Shown in pieces: positions 17,901 through 23,566 of a stretch of 27,080 nt of DNA. Position numbers and translations under genes: made by a program. Origin of the DNA: CAITUY01 sp964611575 (GTDB lineage: Bacteria > Verrucomicrobiota > Kiritimatiellia > CAIKKV01 > CAITUY01); the NCBI GenBank assembly GCA_964611575.1, contig CAZTAJ010000053.1:1-27080 (forward strand), written 5' to 3'. The notes beneath the pieces are model-generated. The model worked only from the letters and a program-made list of their open reading frames with translations. It had not been told where the DNA came from and ran no database searches. How positions within the stretch are numbered: position 1 is the stretch's first letter; each line of letters opens with the position of its first letter.

Positions 17901-18960
17901 CACCGATCGTGCCGGCGCAATGCGAGCCGTGAAAGTGGTCGTCCTTCGGGTCGTTGGTGTTGGCCACGAAGTTCCAGCCCTGCCAGTCGTCCACGTAGCC
18001 GTTGCCGTCGTCGTCGATCCCGTTGGTGCGCTTGTCCGCACCCAAGCCGTCCGTCCCGGTCTCGCCCGCGTTGCGCCAGATGTTTCCCGCGAGGTCCGGA
18101 TGCGTGTAGTCGATGCCCGTATCGATGACCCCCACCACGATGTTCGACCGGCCCGTGGCCAGATCCCAAGCCTTCGCGGCGGAGATATCCGCCCCCGGGG
18201 TTCCGCCGATCTGTCCCGTGTTCCGCAAACCCCACAACTGCCCGAACATCGGATCGTCAGGCAGCGTTTCAAGAGCCTGCACAATCTGGTCCGGCGAAGC
18301 GGACGCCACGAGCGCTTTCTCGGCCAGAATGCCGTTCAGGACCCGGTCGAAATGGGCTGGAACGGTTCCGTCAAACGCCACCAACACCGACCCGGACAAC
18401 GGCATGACCCGGCGCACCGTCGCGCCGAGGGAGTTTAAAATGACCCGTAGGTCTTCGGGCGTCTTCCCCGGTTGCAGGATCACCACAACATGATCGGCCA
18501 CCATCGCGCGGCGACTGACGACGGTGGCGGCGCCGCCCTTCGGATCCGCCCGCAGGGTTTCCTCGCGGCGAATCAGGGGGTACTTGAAGGAATCATCCCG
18601 CACGATGCGGACGCGCAGCGTCTCGCCCGCTGCGCCGGCACGGTCCTCCTCCGCCACCGTCTCGGACGGCTCCGCCCGAACCGGTGCGGTCACAGGCGCG
18701 GTGTTCGTCTGGATTGAGGCGAGGGAGGCGGGCGGTATCGCCCGCGCCAGCGCAGCGGAAGGAACCGCGGGGCGCGGAGCAATGGCCGGAGCAGGCGGCG
18801 GGACTGAGACCGGCGCGGCAGGTGCAGCGACAGACGTTGCATCCCCCTGTCCGTCCGCCCGCTGGCCCGCGTGGGGCCATGCCAACCAAACCAGGACCAG
18901 GGCAATCAGCATCGCGCAAACGACAATCAGTCTCTTGGGTGCGGGTATCGCGCTCTTCAT
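11989..18960 (-). CDS. Giant exported subtilisin-like serine protease B (S8), multi-domain, 2323 aa
   Basis: An exported S8 endopeptidase paralogous to protease A. It starts MKSAIPAPKR with a hydrophobic N-terminal segment (about 9-29), a Pro/Ala-rich linker and a prodomain (about 120-225). Catalytic residues are Asp280 (VIDTGIDYTHPDL), His344 (HGSHCAGT), Asn439 (AAGND) and Ser507 (GTSMATPHVAG), with the loop DDDGNGYVDD between Asp and His. Next come CARDB-like and two carboxypeptidase-regulatory-like domains (about 685-755 and 990-1060) and a PQQ-type propeller (about 1090-1490). Then follow PKD, a DNRLRE-type beta-sandwich (about 1620-1800), PKD (FGDG), a second DNRLRE-like domain (about 1900-2090), an InlB-like repeat and the FYQGRIE-ending tail shared with protease A. 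The DNRLRE modules, absent from A, suggest carbohydrate or wall binding. The gene starts 29 nt after the FecR stop. The frame extends upstream to 19074, but only into FecR coding sequence. Confidence 0.96.
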   Translation of the reverse strand: MKSAIPAPKRLIVVCAMLIALVLVWLAWPHAGQRADGQGDATSVAAPAAPVSVPPPAPAIAPRPAVPSAALARAIPPASLASIQTNTAPVTAPVRAEPSETVAEEDRAGAAGETLRVRIVRDDSFKYPLIRREETLRADPKGGAATVVSRRAMVADHVVVILQPGKTPEDLRVILNSLGATVRRVMPLSGSVLVAFDGTVPAHFDRVLNGILAEKALVASASPDQIVQALETLPDDPMFGQLWGLRNTGQIGGTPGADISAAKAWDLATGRSNIVVGVIDTGIDYTHPDLAGNIWRNAGETGTDGLGADKRTNGIDDDGNGYVDDWQGWNFVANTNDPKDDHFHGSHCAGTIGAAGNNAAGVAGVNWTVRLMPLKFLNASGSGALSDAAEAIWYATRMGAKLTSNSWGSRGGGGYDAGIEAAVRNADTNGCLFVIAAGNDGLNHDITRYYPADLNLSNIVCVAATDRRDQLASFSCFSSNFVHVGAPGVDIVSTVPNGGYRTLSGTSMATPHVAGALALMWSVDPGASSKWIRQQLLDNVDPVPALQGRTKTGGRINVERALGSRTAALAVAETAVNDALGNNDGYANAGERVALRPRIRNYGFVAATNVTATLIGADGYVTVLTNTHAIGTIQSRTSVWDTAGFPLAVASNCPAGHKATWTLTLAALGGQSWTQAVAMWVWNSSTVSGQVTDLEATNAPLPGATVSYQGPVSGSGVTDSNGLYRLSPLIDGTYTIKAAYPGRASETRQVTVPPDRAAVNLALGDPDLTGLPAAIEWSVPQGQTVLKTLSLGNSGSSLLVCDFSSDQAWMTLSAPSVQLPPGQSTNLTVELVPLALGVYRATLTAIANDPDLATASVPVTVRAEAAPVMALAEVVVDDSAGGDGDGWLEAGEDAILRVRLRNAGEGAGADIRAVLSDDVYVQVTGDREAVYGAVPAGAATLGAFVVHVPTHAPSGHDARLALSVTDNSGLNWDLALSFRLARYATMSGAVQGPLGEPVSNALVRAFGPGSFEGRSDASGAFRLTGLTAGRYAVSALRADFARSPSLTVDTPPDVSGLLLTIDPGLKTGPAWGCGGGNARRDGRGPGVGGREYVEKFWLPYGTSPSNAYYSARCDQVVVGGSGAIFMNVSRKGIVSLNPDTLTTNWIYQESNPDVNWNYPNTAPYHSPVLGLDESVFLLSGGDTTSITVRAISPGGALRWTRQFTGTLLGGGQFVSGYAAVSPSGVLTFGYAAGQVCRVVGLDPASGSTVFERQWVELAAQPWAFVGFAIDDDGLIYVTHPFFIEILDSAGQFAGSIAVPPQYAGVGALGNGGLSGCPVIGPEQVYVFQGRNSAPNSRLMAFDKRERALVWTRDFPAETCWSSRMKLAVGQDDSSLFVGLEERYGGELDPSPDVNQRIPPAIHALDRRTGDLFWKVNVTNYLGGRTRLRSLLVDRNNTLFVSTDEPAYSGFTSGYARAYDGATGRELWLSPTNGAWGGQTVLMNYFLAMGPDGTLYYPYASWFGDALRAIRGSTNQIAGVCPTVRPFLSVTTVAAGEPVHFSDGGSVAPGGQIVKWWWDVGEDDVPLAGRLLNTTATLGTFDFSYPRPGRFRATLYVQSDVGLVGTASVDVTVTGVARDVQLDAADAVTVYCGGEFGSFWDGTLALGTHYAASRAASSVSAINFSISYVKFDLGALGDCALVGKAVLRLPNTGYNGLTPRIQVYAMADDDWRATDLNYYTVRHLDFLGTRRVTDVGTALTPLMERLSLGTETWLDCDLTAAIRAHTNRQFSLVIYVPDPPQSIYNASSAYEFGKPTLWVQTRSLTASPTVSVAAPRHAAAGSPVPFAASIVDGDGSLVSARWTFGDGAAVDAAATRGVTNHVFAAPGLYRNALVARDSNGHEIESEAVEIAVHGTNAAALTVPPAVDGYVDGAFSDPTLVPNRIFAAPIHTFGPLLLAGMAFDSPTSWAALSKLATYLKFENGFLPPNRRTVGGTLRLRLTQYQGTGSTTLKLYGLSNTNFTARTLRAWGSDGIMPNYDPASNRVTGVGLTAFLLATNTISAGSIGTLSFDVGDYLRAHDRQTVAFLLVNETTSTNSVAIMGSSRGAQSAPALELTVEEVPLWTLIVAKAGNGSVSPAAGSYPIPVGDSTNVVATADEWHRVQSLTTNAVAIAAADGVKGYTQSVASLTANLTNTVAVTFTQPATMGGPFGTVPTAWLSQWGTEAYVRDNLHTNDYNVGTKYLLNVDPTTNETVAFRMDALAVSGAEVAVVAKLLVNEAVHRTLYGTVRLYGCDVLSNDCWAAAPLIASTNVPPPGAVFDAEGKVTFTFSVGPATNRFYQGRIE
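12113..12405. repeat. 293-bp direct repeat, copy 2 (C-terminal cassette of protease B)
   Basis: Identical by eye to 939-1231 at a constant offset of 11174 bases. The surrounding homologous sequence is clearly less similar on both sides. Confidence 0.9.
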
Positions 18961-18989
18961 GGTCCGATTTCTGCCTTTATATTCGAACC

Positions 18990-19889
18990 TCACGGATACG
19001 CCGTCCCTGCCGCCCGCTGGCACACACCCTTCCAGACCGGGCACACCAGGGGATTCATCTTCATGTACGGCCACTTGGGATGGACGGCGGCATAGTTGGC
19101 CTGCCCCAGTTGGATCTTCTTCCCATCCGAAACGCGAGTGACCTCGACCTTCCCCTCGCGCACGCCGAGCCAGGCGGAACTGGAATCGACCATCAGCCGG
19201 AACTGCGTGCCCATGATGTCCGAGCGCATGAACGTCGTCGTCACCAGCATGTCCCGGCCGGCCGCTTGCGGGCGGATCGCCGCATCCACGGCCCCGAACG
19301 CCACCTCAAGCCGGAGCGCGGAATTGGTCAGCCCCACCACCAACCGGGTATCGTGGTAAATGGCAAGCGACGAGCCGTCCGGGTACGTGAAGCGCGCCAC
19401 CGCGTTGCTGCCCGTCCGGATGGCATCTCCAGCGTACAGCGTGGCCTGGGCGTCGCTGACCGGGTTCGCATTCGTCCGACCGGCCGGCGCCACCCACACC
19501 TCCCCGCCGGTCCGGGTCAACAGGCCGGCCACGGGGCGGGTCTCAGGCGACGGGGCGGGCGCGGGAATGGCGCGGACCACCGACGGCTTGGGCGTTTGGA
19601 ATAACTGCCGGCCCGCCAACACGGCCACTATAATCCCGGCGGCAAGCGCGAACCAGCGCCAGACCGGGGCTTTCACAACAGCGCCACGCGTTTCCTCCGG
19701 AAGCGCAGACGACTCCTGCACGGCGCGCTCCTCGCGCAGGCCCTCGTAGATGGCGCCATGCAGGAGCCAGTCTTCCACGAGTTGCGCGCGGGCTTCCGGA
19801 GCCGTCAACCGTTGCTTCAACTCCGAAATGTCTTCGGTGCTTAACGCTCCATTTTCCCAGGCCAGCAGCAGTTCTTCGATCGTCTTCAT
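18990..19889 (-). CDS. FecR-like transmembrane sigma regulator, 299 aa
   Basis: In characterised systems FecR-type proteins sit in the inner membrane and control a partner sigma factor in response to an outside signal. Here residues 1-60 are a soluble helical region (IEELLLAWENGALSTEDI and DWLLHGAIYEGL), the likely sigma-contacting part. A single membrane segment spans about 76-96 (FALAAGIIVAVLAG). The outer part holds the FecR domain (about 120-270), with GEVWVAPAG, LYAGDAIRTG, ARFTYPDGSSLAIY, DIMGTQFRL and LGVREGKVEV. The tail carries two cysteines (283 and 290). The start ATG 19889 overlaps the sigma stop as ATGA and has AGGGGG 8 nt upstream, so the two are translationally coupled. A STN or TonB receptor partner is not present, so signal input differs from the classical FecIRA arrangement. 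Confidence 0.92.
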   Translation of the reverse strand: MKTIEELLLAWENGALSTEDISELKQRLTAPEARAQLVEDWLLHGAIYEGLREERAVQESSALPEETRGAVVKAPVWRWFALAAGIIVAVLAGRQLFQTPKPSVVRAIPAPAPSPETRPVAGLLTRTGGEVWVAPAGRTNANPVSDAQATLYAGDAIRTGSNAVARFTYPDGSSLAIYHDTRLVVGLTNSALRLEVAFGAVDAAIRPQAAGRDMLVTTTFMRSDIMGTQFRLMVDSSSAWLGVREGKVEVTRVSDGKKIQLGQANYAAVHPKWPYMKMNPLVCPVWKGVCQRAAGTAYP

Positions 19890-20416
19890 GCGCTGACCCC
19901 CTGGATCTCGAGTTTCTTTGCGGCGCACTCCCGGAGCGCCTGACGGACGCGCGACAACGCCTTCATCACGGCGTCGGCGGATTGAACGAGGCGCTTTGCC
20001 ACGGCCTGGGCGGAGAGTCCTTCTTCGTATTTCAGCCGGAGCAAATGTTTTGAGCGCACGGGCAGCATGGCCATGCACTCCTTGAGCGCCTGTTGCCGCG
20101 CCAGCCAGTAATCGCGATGGCCTTCTTGTTCGGTAAAGGCCAACGCAACGAGGTCCAGCAACTCCTGATCCACGACCACCTTGTCCGCCTTCCGGTCGCG
20201 CCAGTAATGGAGGATGAGGTTCCGCGCCGTACCCCGGCACCAGGTGGCTTGATTCTGAATCTCGACGCCTTTTTCGAGTGCGCTGAAGAAACGCACCCAG
20301 ACCTCCTGCAGAATATCCTCGGCATCGTGGGTATTACGCACCAAGCCGTAGATAAAGCCATACAGGGCGTGCCTGCCGGCCACGAATTCGCCCGTCACTT
20401 GCCCCAGTCTGTCCAT
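19886..20416 (-). CDS. Sigma-70 family (ECF-type) RNA polymerase sigma factor, 176 aa
   Basis: A small sigma factor with region 2 (about 10-77) containing DAEDILQEVWVRFF and TARNLILHYWRDRKADK, and region 4 (about 108-163) with LPVRSKHLLRLKYEEGLSAQAVAKRL, a typical helix-turn-helix. Length and layout match the ECF-like sigma factors common in planctomycetes and verrucomicrobia. It would direct RNA polymerase to a small set of promoters, probably including its own operon. ATG 20416 is chosen because AGGAGGG lies just upstream (20420-20426); the longer frame to 20521 has no such support. It is the first gene of the protease operon and is coupled to the FecR gene by a 4-nt overlap. Confidence 0.94.
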   Translation of the reverse strand: MDRLGQVTGEFVAGRHALYGFIYGLVRNTHDAEDILQEVWVRFFSALEKGVEIQNQATWCRGTARNLILHYWRDRKADKVVVDQELLDLVALAFTEQEGHRDYWLARQQALKECMAMLPVRSKHLLRLKYEEGLSAQAVAKRLVQSADAVMKALSRVRQALRECAAKKLEIQGVSA

Positions 20417-20419
20417 AAT

Positions 20420-20426
20420 CCCTCCT
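20420..20426 (-). promoter_or_regulatory. Shine-Dalgarno of the sigma factor gene
   Basis: AGGAGGG on the minus strand lies 3 nt from ATG 20416. It fixes the start of the sigma factor and is one of the strongest ribosome sites in the window. Confidence 0.7.
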
Positions 20427-20433
20427 CTTGTAT

Positions 20434-20453
20434 GTTCCACGAGTTGACGGAAC
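20434..20453. repeat. Inverted repeat in the leader of the sigma operon
   Basis: GTTCC (20434-20438) and GGAAC (20449-20453) flank a 10-nt centre, immediately upstream of the sigma Shine-Dalgarno. It could be an operator, a leader hairpin or a REP-like remnant. I do not see a convincing -35/-10 pair in this 109-bp gap. Confidence 0.35.
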
Positions 20454-20483
20454 CTGACACATTTTGACGCAAAGAAACACGGT

Positions 20484-20504
20484 GGGGGGGTAGCAGACCC
20501 GCCC
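20484..20504 (-). terminator. Possible intrinsic terminator of the hydrolase gene
   Basis: On the minus strand GGGCGGGT and ACCCCCCC form an 8-bp stem with one mismatch and a CTGCT loop, starting 22 nt after the hydrolase stop. It is followed by ACCGTG and then TTTCTTT, so the T-tract is delayed and imperfect. It would separate the regulator/hydrolase unit from the sigma operon. Confidence 0.4.
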
Positions 20505-20525
20505 TGTAAGGTCGTTGACACTCGG

Positions 20526-21935
20526 CTACGGCACCTGGACCGTCAGATCGGCGCAGAACATGAGCTCCGGGTCGCGGTACTCGACCAGGGAGGCGACCAG
20601 CGCAGTGACCGTGCGGTTGACCACGACCCTGGCGAGTTCCTTGTCGCCGGCCACCACGCGCACCGGCTGGTCCAGGTCCGCCATCCGGTCGTCGAGCAGG
20701 ATGGTGAGGCGGTCAATGTGCTTGGACTGCTCGATGCGGAAGGTGTTGCCGTCCCGGCTGACGACCACGCGCTGGAAGGGCATGGGGGTCTCGTTCCGCA
20801 GCCAGTAGCTGCGATGGCGCAAGTATTCACGGAAGCCGTCATTCTCGCTCACGATCTGGGCGAGATCCACCCGTCCCTCGTCCAGTGGGAGGATGGGCTG
20901 CTGCCAGACGACCCGCATGGGGATCGGGTCACGGGTGTGCTTTGACAACCACTGAGGGGTGTCGCGGTCATTGATCTGGTGCCCCTTGCCCGGGTGCTCC
21001 TTGAATTCCACCATGTAGCCTGCGGGATCCTTGCCGTGAAACGCGCGGAGCGCCTCCGCGAACGCCTTGGACAAGGGATAGCGTCCGTAGTCGCGATCCT
21101 CGGCGCCGACCTGGATCAGCATGGGCACATTGCGCAGATTGTCCGGCGCGCAGCGTCCCCGGGCGCCCGTGAAGCCACCGCCAGCGCTGGCCGCAACCGC
21201 GGCCCAGCGGTCCGGCATGCACGGGCCGAGGTGGAAGGTTCCCCATCCGCCCATCGAGTACCCCATCAGGTACACGCGGTTCGGGTCTATTTCCCAGGTC
21301 GTCGGCAGTTCGGCGATAAGCTGCTCCAAGAGCACCTGGCTCCGCGGGTCGTACCAACTCTCGATCATGTCGACGACGGAACGTGGACAAACATACAGCC
21401 CCTGCTTGATCGGGTACTGGTTCATGGCGATCACCCAGGACCGATCGTTCTCCGAGGCGGGAATGCCGCCGGCGTGCAGGTTGATGTACACCGGCCAGCC
21501 TTTCTCAGGCTTGGCGCCGAACGTGACGGCACCGAAGCGCATGGTCAGATTCGTCTTGGTGGTCTCGGTCTCCCAATAGTCGGCCTGCACGTACCCGCGC
21601 TGGACGCCCGGGGTCTTGTTCCAGTACGTGGGGTAGTTCAGGCCGCTTGGTTTTGGCAGAACCGGCGGAGCCCTGAGATGTTCCAGCCATGCCTGCCACA
21701 AAGCGCGGCGCCATTGCACCGCTTCTTCCCCGGTCAGCGGTGCGTGGTCAAATACCGGCCGCTTCGCCTCGGCCTTCTCCAGGGGCGGCAGCGCCTGGTA
21801 AGCCGCGTAGACCCCAACCATCCTCCGGAGTTCGGAGGCCGGCGGCACAGGCGCCTCACCGGCCCGGAGGATCGCCGTGGCCATCAGGAGAAGCCCCGGG
21901 ACGATCAAAGCTTTGAATCCGCGCCGGCGTTGCAT
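20526..21935 (-). CDS. Secreted alpha/beta-hydrolase (esterase/dienelactone-hydrolase-like), 469 aa
   Basis: An exported serine hydrolase. The N-terminus MQRRRGFKALIVPGLLLMATAILRA is a signal peptide cut near residue 25. The alpha/beta-hydrolase core (about 140-330) has the strand VYINLHAGG, the nucleophile elbow GYSMGG with Ser227, a probable acid residue in GAEDRDYG (Asp280 or Asp282) and a probable catalytic His319 in PGKGHQI. A C-terminal beta-rich extension (about 340-469) is unassigned. The pattern suits PVC-type esterases or peptidase-like hydrolases acting on ester-linked or acylated polymers. A specific substrate cannot be read from the sequence. The start overlaps the end of the regulator gene by 31 nt without a clear Shine-Dalgarno, suggesting coupled translation. 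The hydrophobic start supports ATG 21935 over the internal ATG 21884. Confidence 0.88.
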   Translation of the reverse strand: MQRRRGFKALIVPGLLLMATAILRAGEAPVPPASELRRMVGVYAAYQALPPLEKAEAKRPVFDHAPLTGEEAVQWRRALWQAWLEHLRAPPVLPKPSGLNYPTYWNKTPGVQRGYVQADYWETETTKTNLTMRFGAVTFGAKPEKGWPVYINLHAGGIPASENDRSWVIAMNQYPIKQGLYVCPRSVVDMIESWYDPRSQVLLEQLIAELPTTWEIDPNRVYLMGYSMGGWGTFHLGPCMPDRWAAVAASAGGGFTGARGRCAPDNLRNVPMLIQVGAEDRDYGRYPLSKAFAEALRAFHGKDPAGYMVEFKEHPGKGHQINDRDTPQWLSKHTRDPIPMRVVWQQPILPLDEGRVDLAQIVSENDGFREYLRHRSYWLRNETPMPFQRVVVSRDGNTFRIEQSKHIDRLTILLDDRMADLDQPVRVVAGDKELARVVVNRTVTALVASLVEYRDPELMFCADLTVQVP

Positions 21936-23425
21936 GGTCGGTTTTTCGCGCTGCAGTATTGCCGGTAGACCACGTCCACTCGGGCCAACGTCTCGGTGGC
22001 CGGATCACCCGCCTGTTCGGCCTGGAAGCCGATCCGCCATATGTCGTGATGCAGCTTCTGGTTCTCCGGTGTCTCAGACCAACAAAGGCAGCCCTGCTTC
22101 AGGACCCGCCGCATCTCCCCCTCGGAGATCGGATACCGGGCGACCAGGTCCCGCTCGAAGGCGGTAGCCGCGATGACGGGAACGCAGTGGCCGAGCGAGG
22201 CAAGGCGGCGTTGTACACGTTCCTGGCACAGGTAGTGAACCAGGCTCATACATTCCGGCAACCAGGCCGTCTCCCGGCGGATTCCACAGCACAGCATGGG
22301 CATTTCCGGCCCTGTGGCGCCGGGGGCGACAGGCAACGGTTGGGCGTGCCAGGGAAATCTGGCGTATGCCTTGAGATACAACGAGAAGTACAAGCCGTTC
22401 GCTCTGCCGGCCTGGCGGCCCGCCAGAAGGTCCTCGAAATCCCCGTACGAAATCGGCCCGGCAAGTTCGACCAACTGCCGCGCCGCTTCGATCACACGCC
22501 GCGCACGGGGCGCATCGAACGCGATCCTTAAGTCAGAGGTCAACGACAGGGCGCCTTCCTGCGACAGAAGCATGAACAGGTTTCCGCAGAGCAAGGGACG
22601 CCGGTCCTCCGGGTTTGCGCACCGGGTGGCCTCGGCCAAGGACAGAAGGAATTCCGTCACGCTGTCCTGTGGCAGGGCCCCGATGCCCAACCGCTGAGCC
22701 GCTTGGGTGTTCAGGTAAAGCACCATCGGTACGAGGGCGAACGGCACGCCCGCCAGCGGCGCACGTCTCTCAACATAATCCGCGACGCTGGCATGCAGCC
22801 GACGCGGGTCCAGGCCGAACGCGGAGAGGTCGGTCACCGGCAGCATGTGATCGGAGCCCAGGCCGCGCAGCATCCCCGGGGTGGCAATGACGATGTCGGC
22901 CTGCGCCGCCCGACGCCAGCTCGCCTGGTGATCCTCGTCCACGTGATCCAAGGTGATACGACAGCGCGGGTGCTCCTGCTCGAACCCGTCGAGGACGGCT
23001 TTCCAGAGCGCAAGTTGTTCCGGATAGCCATCCGTCACGAAAAGCGAAATCCGCGCCCCGGCTGAATGGGGGTCGAAGTGCAGCATCGACGTGAGCACAT
23101 CGTGCCGCGCGGCCATATCCGGAGCCGTCGATCCGTTCGCCAGAGGCGTTCCTGAATCCGCAGGGACCGAAGCGTCCTGCGTTGACCGCACCCGATCGAG
23201 TGCGCCCGGTGCAATGAACACACCCAGACGGCGTTGACGCACCAGCAGCCCGGCGTTAGCCAACTCCGACAGCGCCTTGTTAAGCGTGAACTGCGTCACC
23301 TCGTACCGGCGGCACAGCTCCGGGAAAGGAAGGAGCCGATCGCCGGAGCACAGTTCCCCTTTACGGATGGAGGCGGTCACGTCCGCCACAATCTTCTCGT
23401 GCTTGACTCGCTTGCGAAGGGCCAT
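21905..23425 (-). CDS. GntR-type regulator fused to a solute-binding-protein-like sensor domain, 506 aa
   Basis: Residues about 8-72 form a GntR winged helix-turn-helix (KIVADVTASIRKGELCSGDR, then ELCRRYEVTQFTLNKALSEL and GLLVRQRRLGVFIA). After a linker of about 40 residues, positions about 115-480 resemble a family-1 extracellular solute-binding protein (LFVTDGYPEQLALWKAVLDG, DIVIATPGML, GVPFALVPMVLYLNTQAAQ). There is no signal peptide, so the binding domain probably works in the cytoplasm as a ligand sensor, perhaps for a sugar or oligosaccharide. Usual GntR effector domains (FCD, UTRA, LacI-type) are not seen. ATG 23425 has AGGAG 11 nt upstream. It probably controls its own promoter, the overlapping hydrolase and possibly the divergent protease. 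Confidence 0.88.
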   Translation of the reverse strand: MALRKRVKHEKIVADVTASIRKGELCSGDRLLPFPELCRRYEVTQFTLNKALSELANAGLLVRQRRLGVFIAPGALDRVRSTQDASVPADSGTPLANGSTAPDMAARHDVLTSMLHFDPHSAGARISLFVTDGYPEQLALWKAVLDGFEQEHPRCRITLDHVDEDHQASWRRAAQADIVIATPGMLRGLGSDHMLPVTDLSAFGLDPRRLHASVADYVERRAPLAGVPFALVPMVLYLNTQAAQRLGIGALPQDSVTEFLLSLAEATRCANPEDRRPLLCGNLFMLLSQEGALSLTSDLRIAFDAPRARRVIEAARQLVELAGPISYGDFEDLLAGRQAGRANGLYFSLYLKAYARFPWHAQPLPVAPGATGPEMPMLCCGIRRETAWLPECMSLVHYLCQERVQRRLASLGHCVPVIAATAFERDLVARYPISEGEMRRVLKQGCLCWSETPENQKLHHDIWRIGFQAEQAGDPATETLARVDVVYRQYCSAKNRPCNAGADSKL

Positions 23426-23456
23426 GTTCTACATAACTCCTGTTTGTTCTTGCATC

Positions 23457-23479
23457 ATTTCTACATCAATGATAGAAAT
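23457..23479. promoter_or_regulatory. Candidate operator palindrome in the divergent region
   Basis: ATTTCTA (23457-23463) and TAGAAAT (23473-23479) form 7-bp arms, and ATCA-A-TGAT forms an inner palindrome. It covers the -10 and spacer of the predicted regulator promoter, the expected place for an autoregulatory operator. TTCTACAT occurs here (23459-23466) and again at 23427-23434, 32 bp away (three helical turns). Confidence 0.5.
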
Positions 23480-23486
23480 ATGTCCA
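23458..23486 (-). promoter_or_regulatory. Predicted sigma-70-type promoter of the GntR-type regulator
   Basis: On the minus strand TGGACA (23486-23481, five of six matches to TTGACA) and TAGAAA (23463-23458, four of six to TATAAT) are separated by exactly 17 bp. This is the most AT-rich stretch of an otherwise GC-rich region and lies about 33 bp upstream of the regulator start. Confidence 0.5.
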
Positions 23487-23566
23487 TGCTTTTCTTGCGA
23501 GTCCTGCTCAGGCGGAACCGCAGCAGACCAAGAACGGCAGATCATCGTGGCATAGGGTCAGTAACC

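Noticed and set aside
16618..18438. 606-codon plus-strand open frame opposite protease B
   Set aside because: The same GC-rich antisense effect; the minus strand there encodes the complete catalytic triad of a subtilase.
20434..20475. GGAACC followed by GTC/TGAC-like boxes as an ECF promoter
   Set aside because: The GGAAC box points away from the sigma gene on the plus strand. On the minus strand the copy is too close to the start codon to serve as a -35 element.
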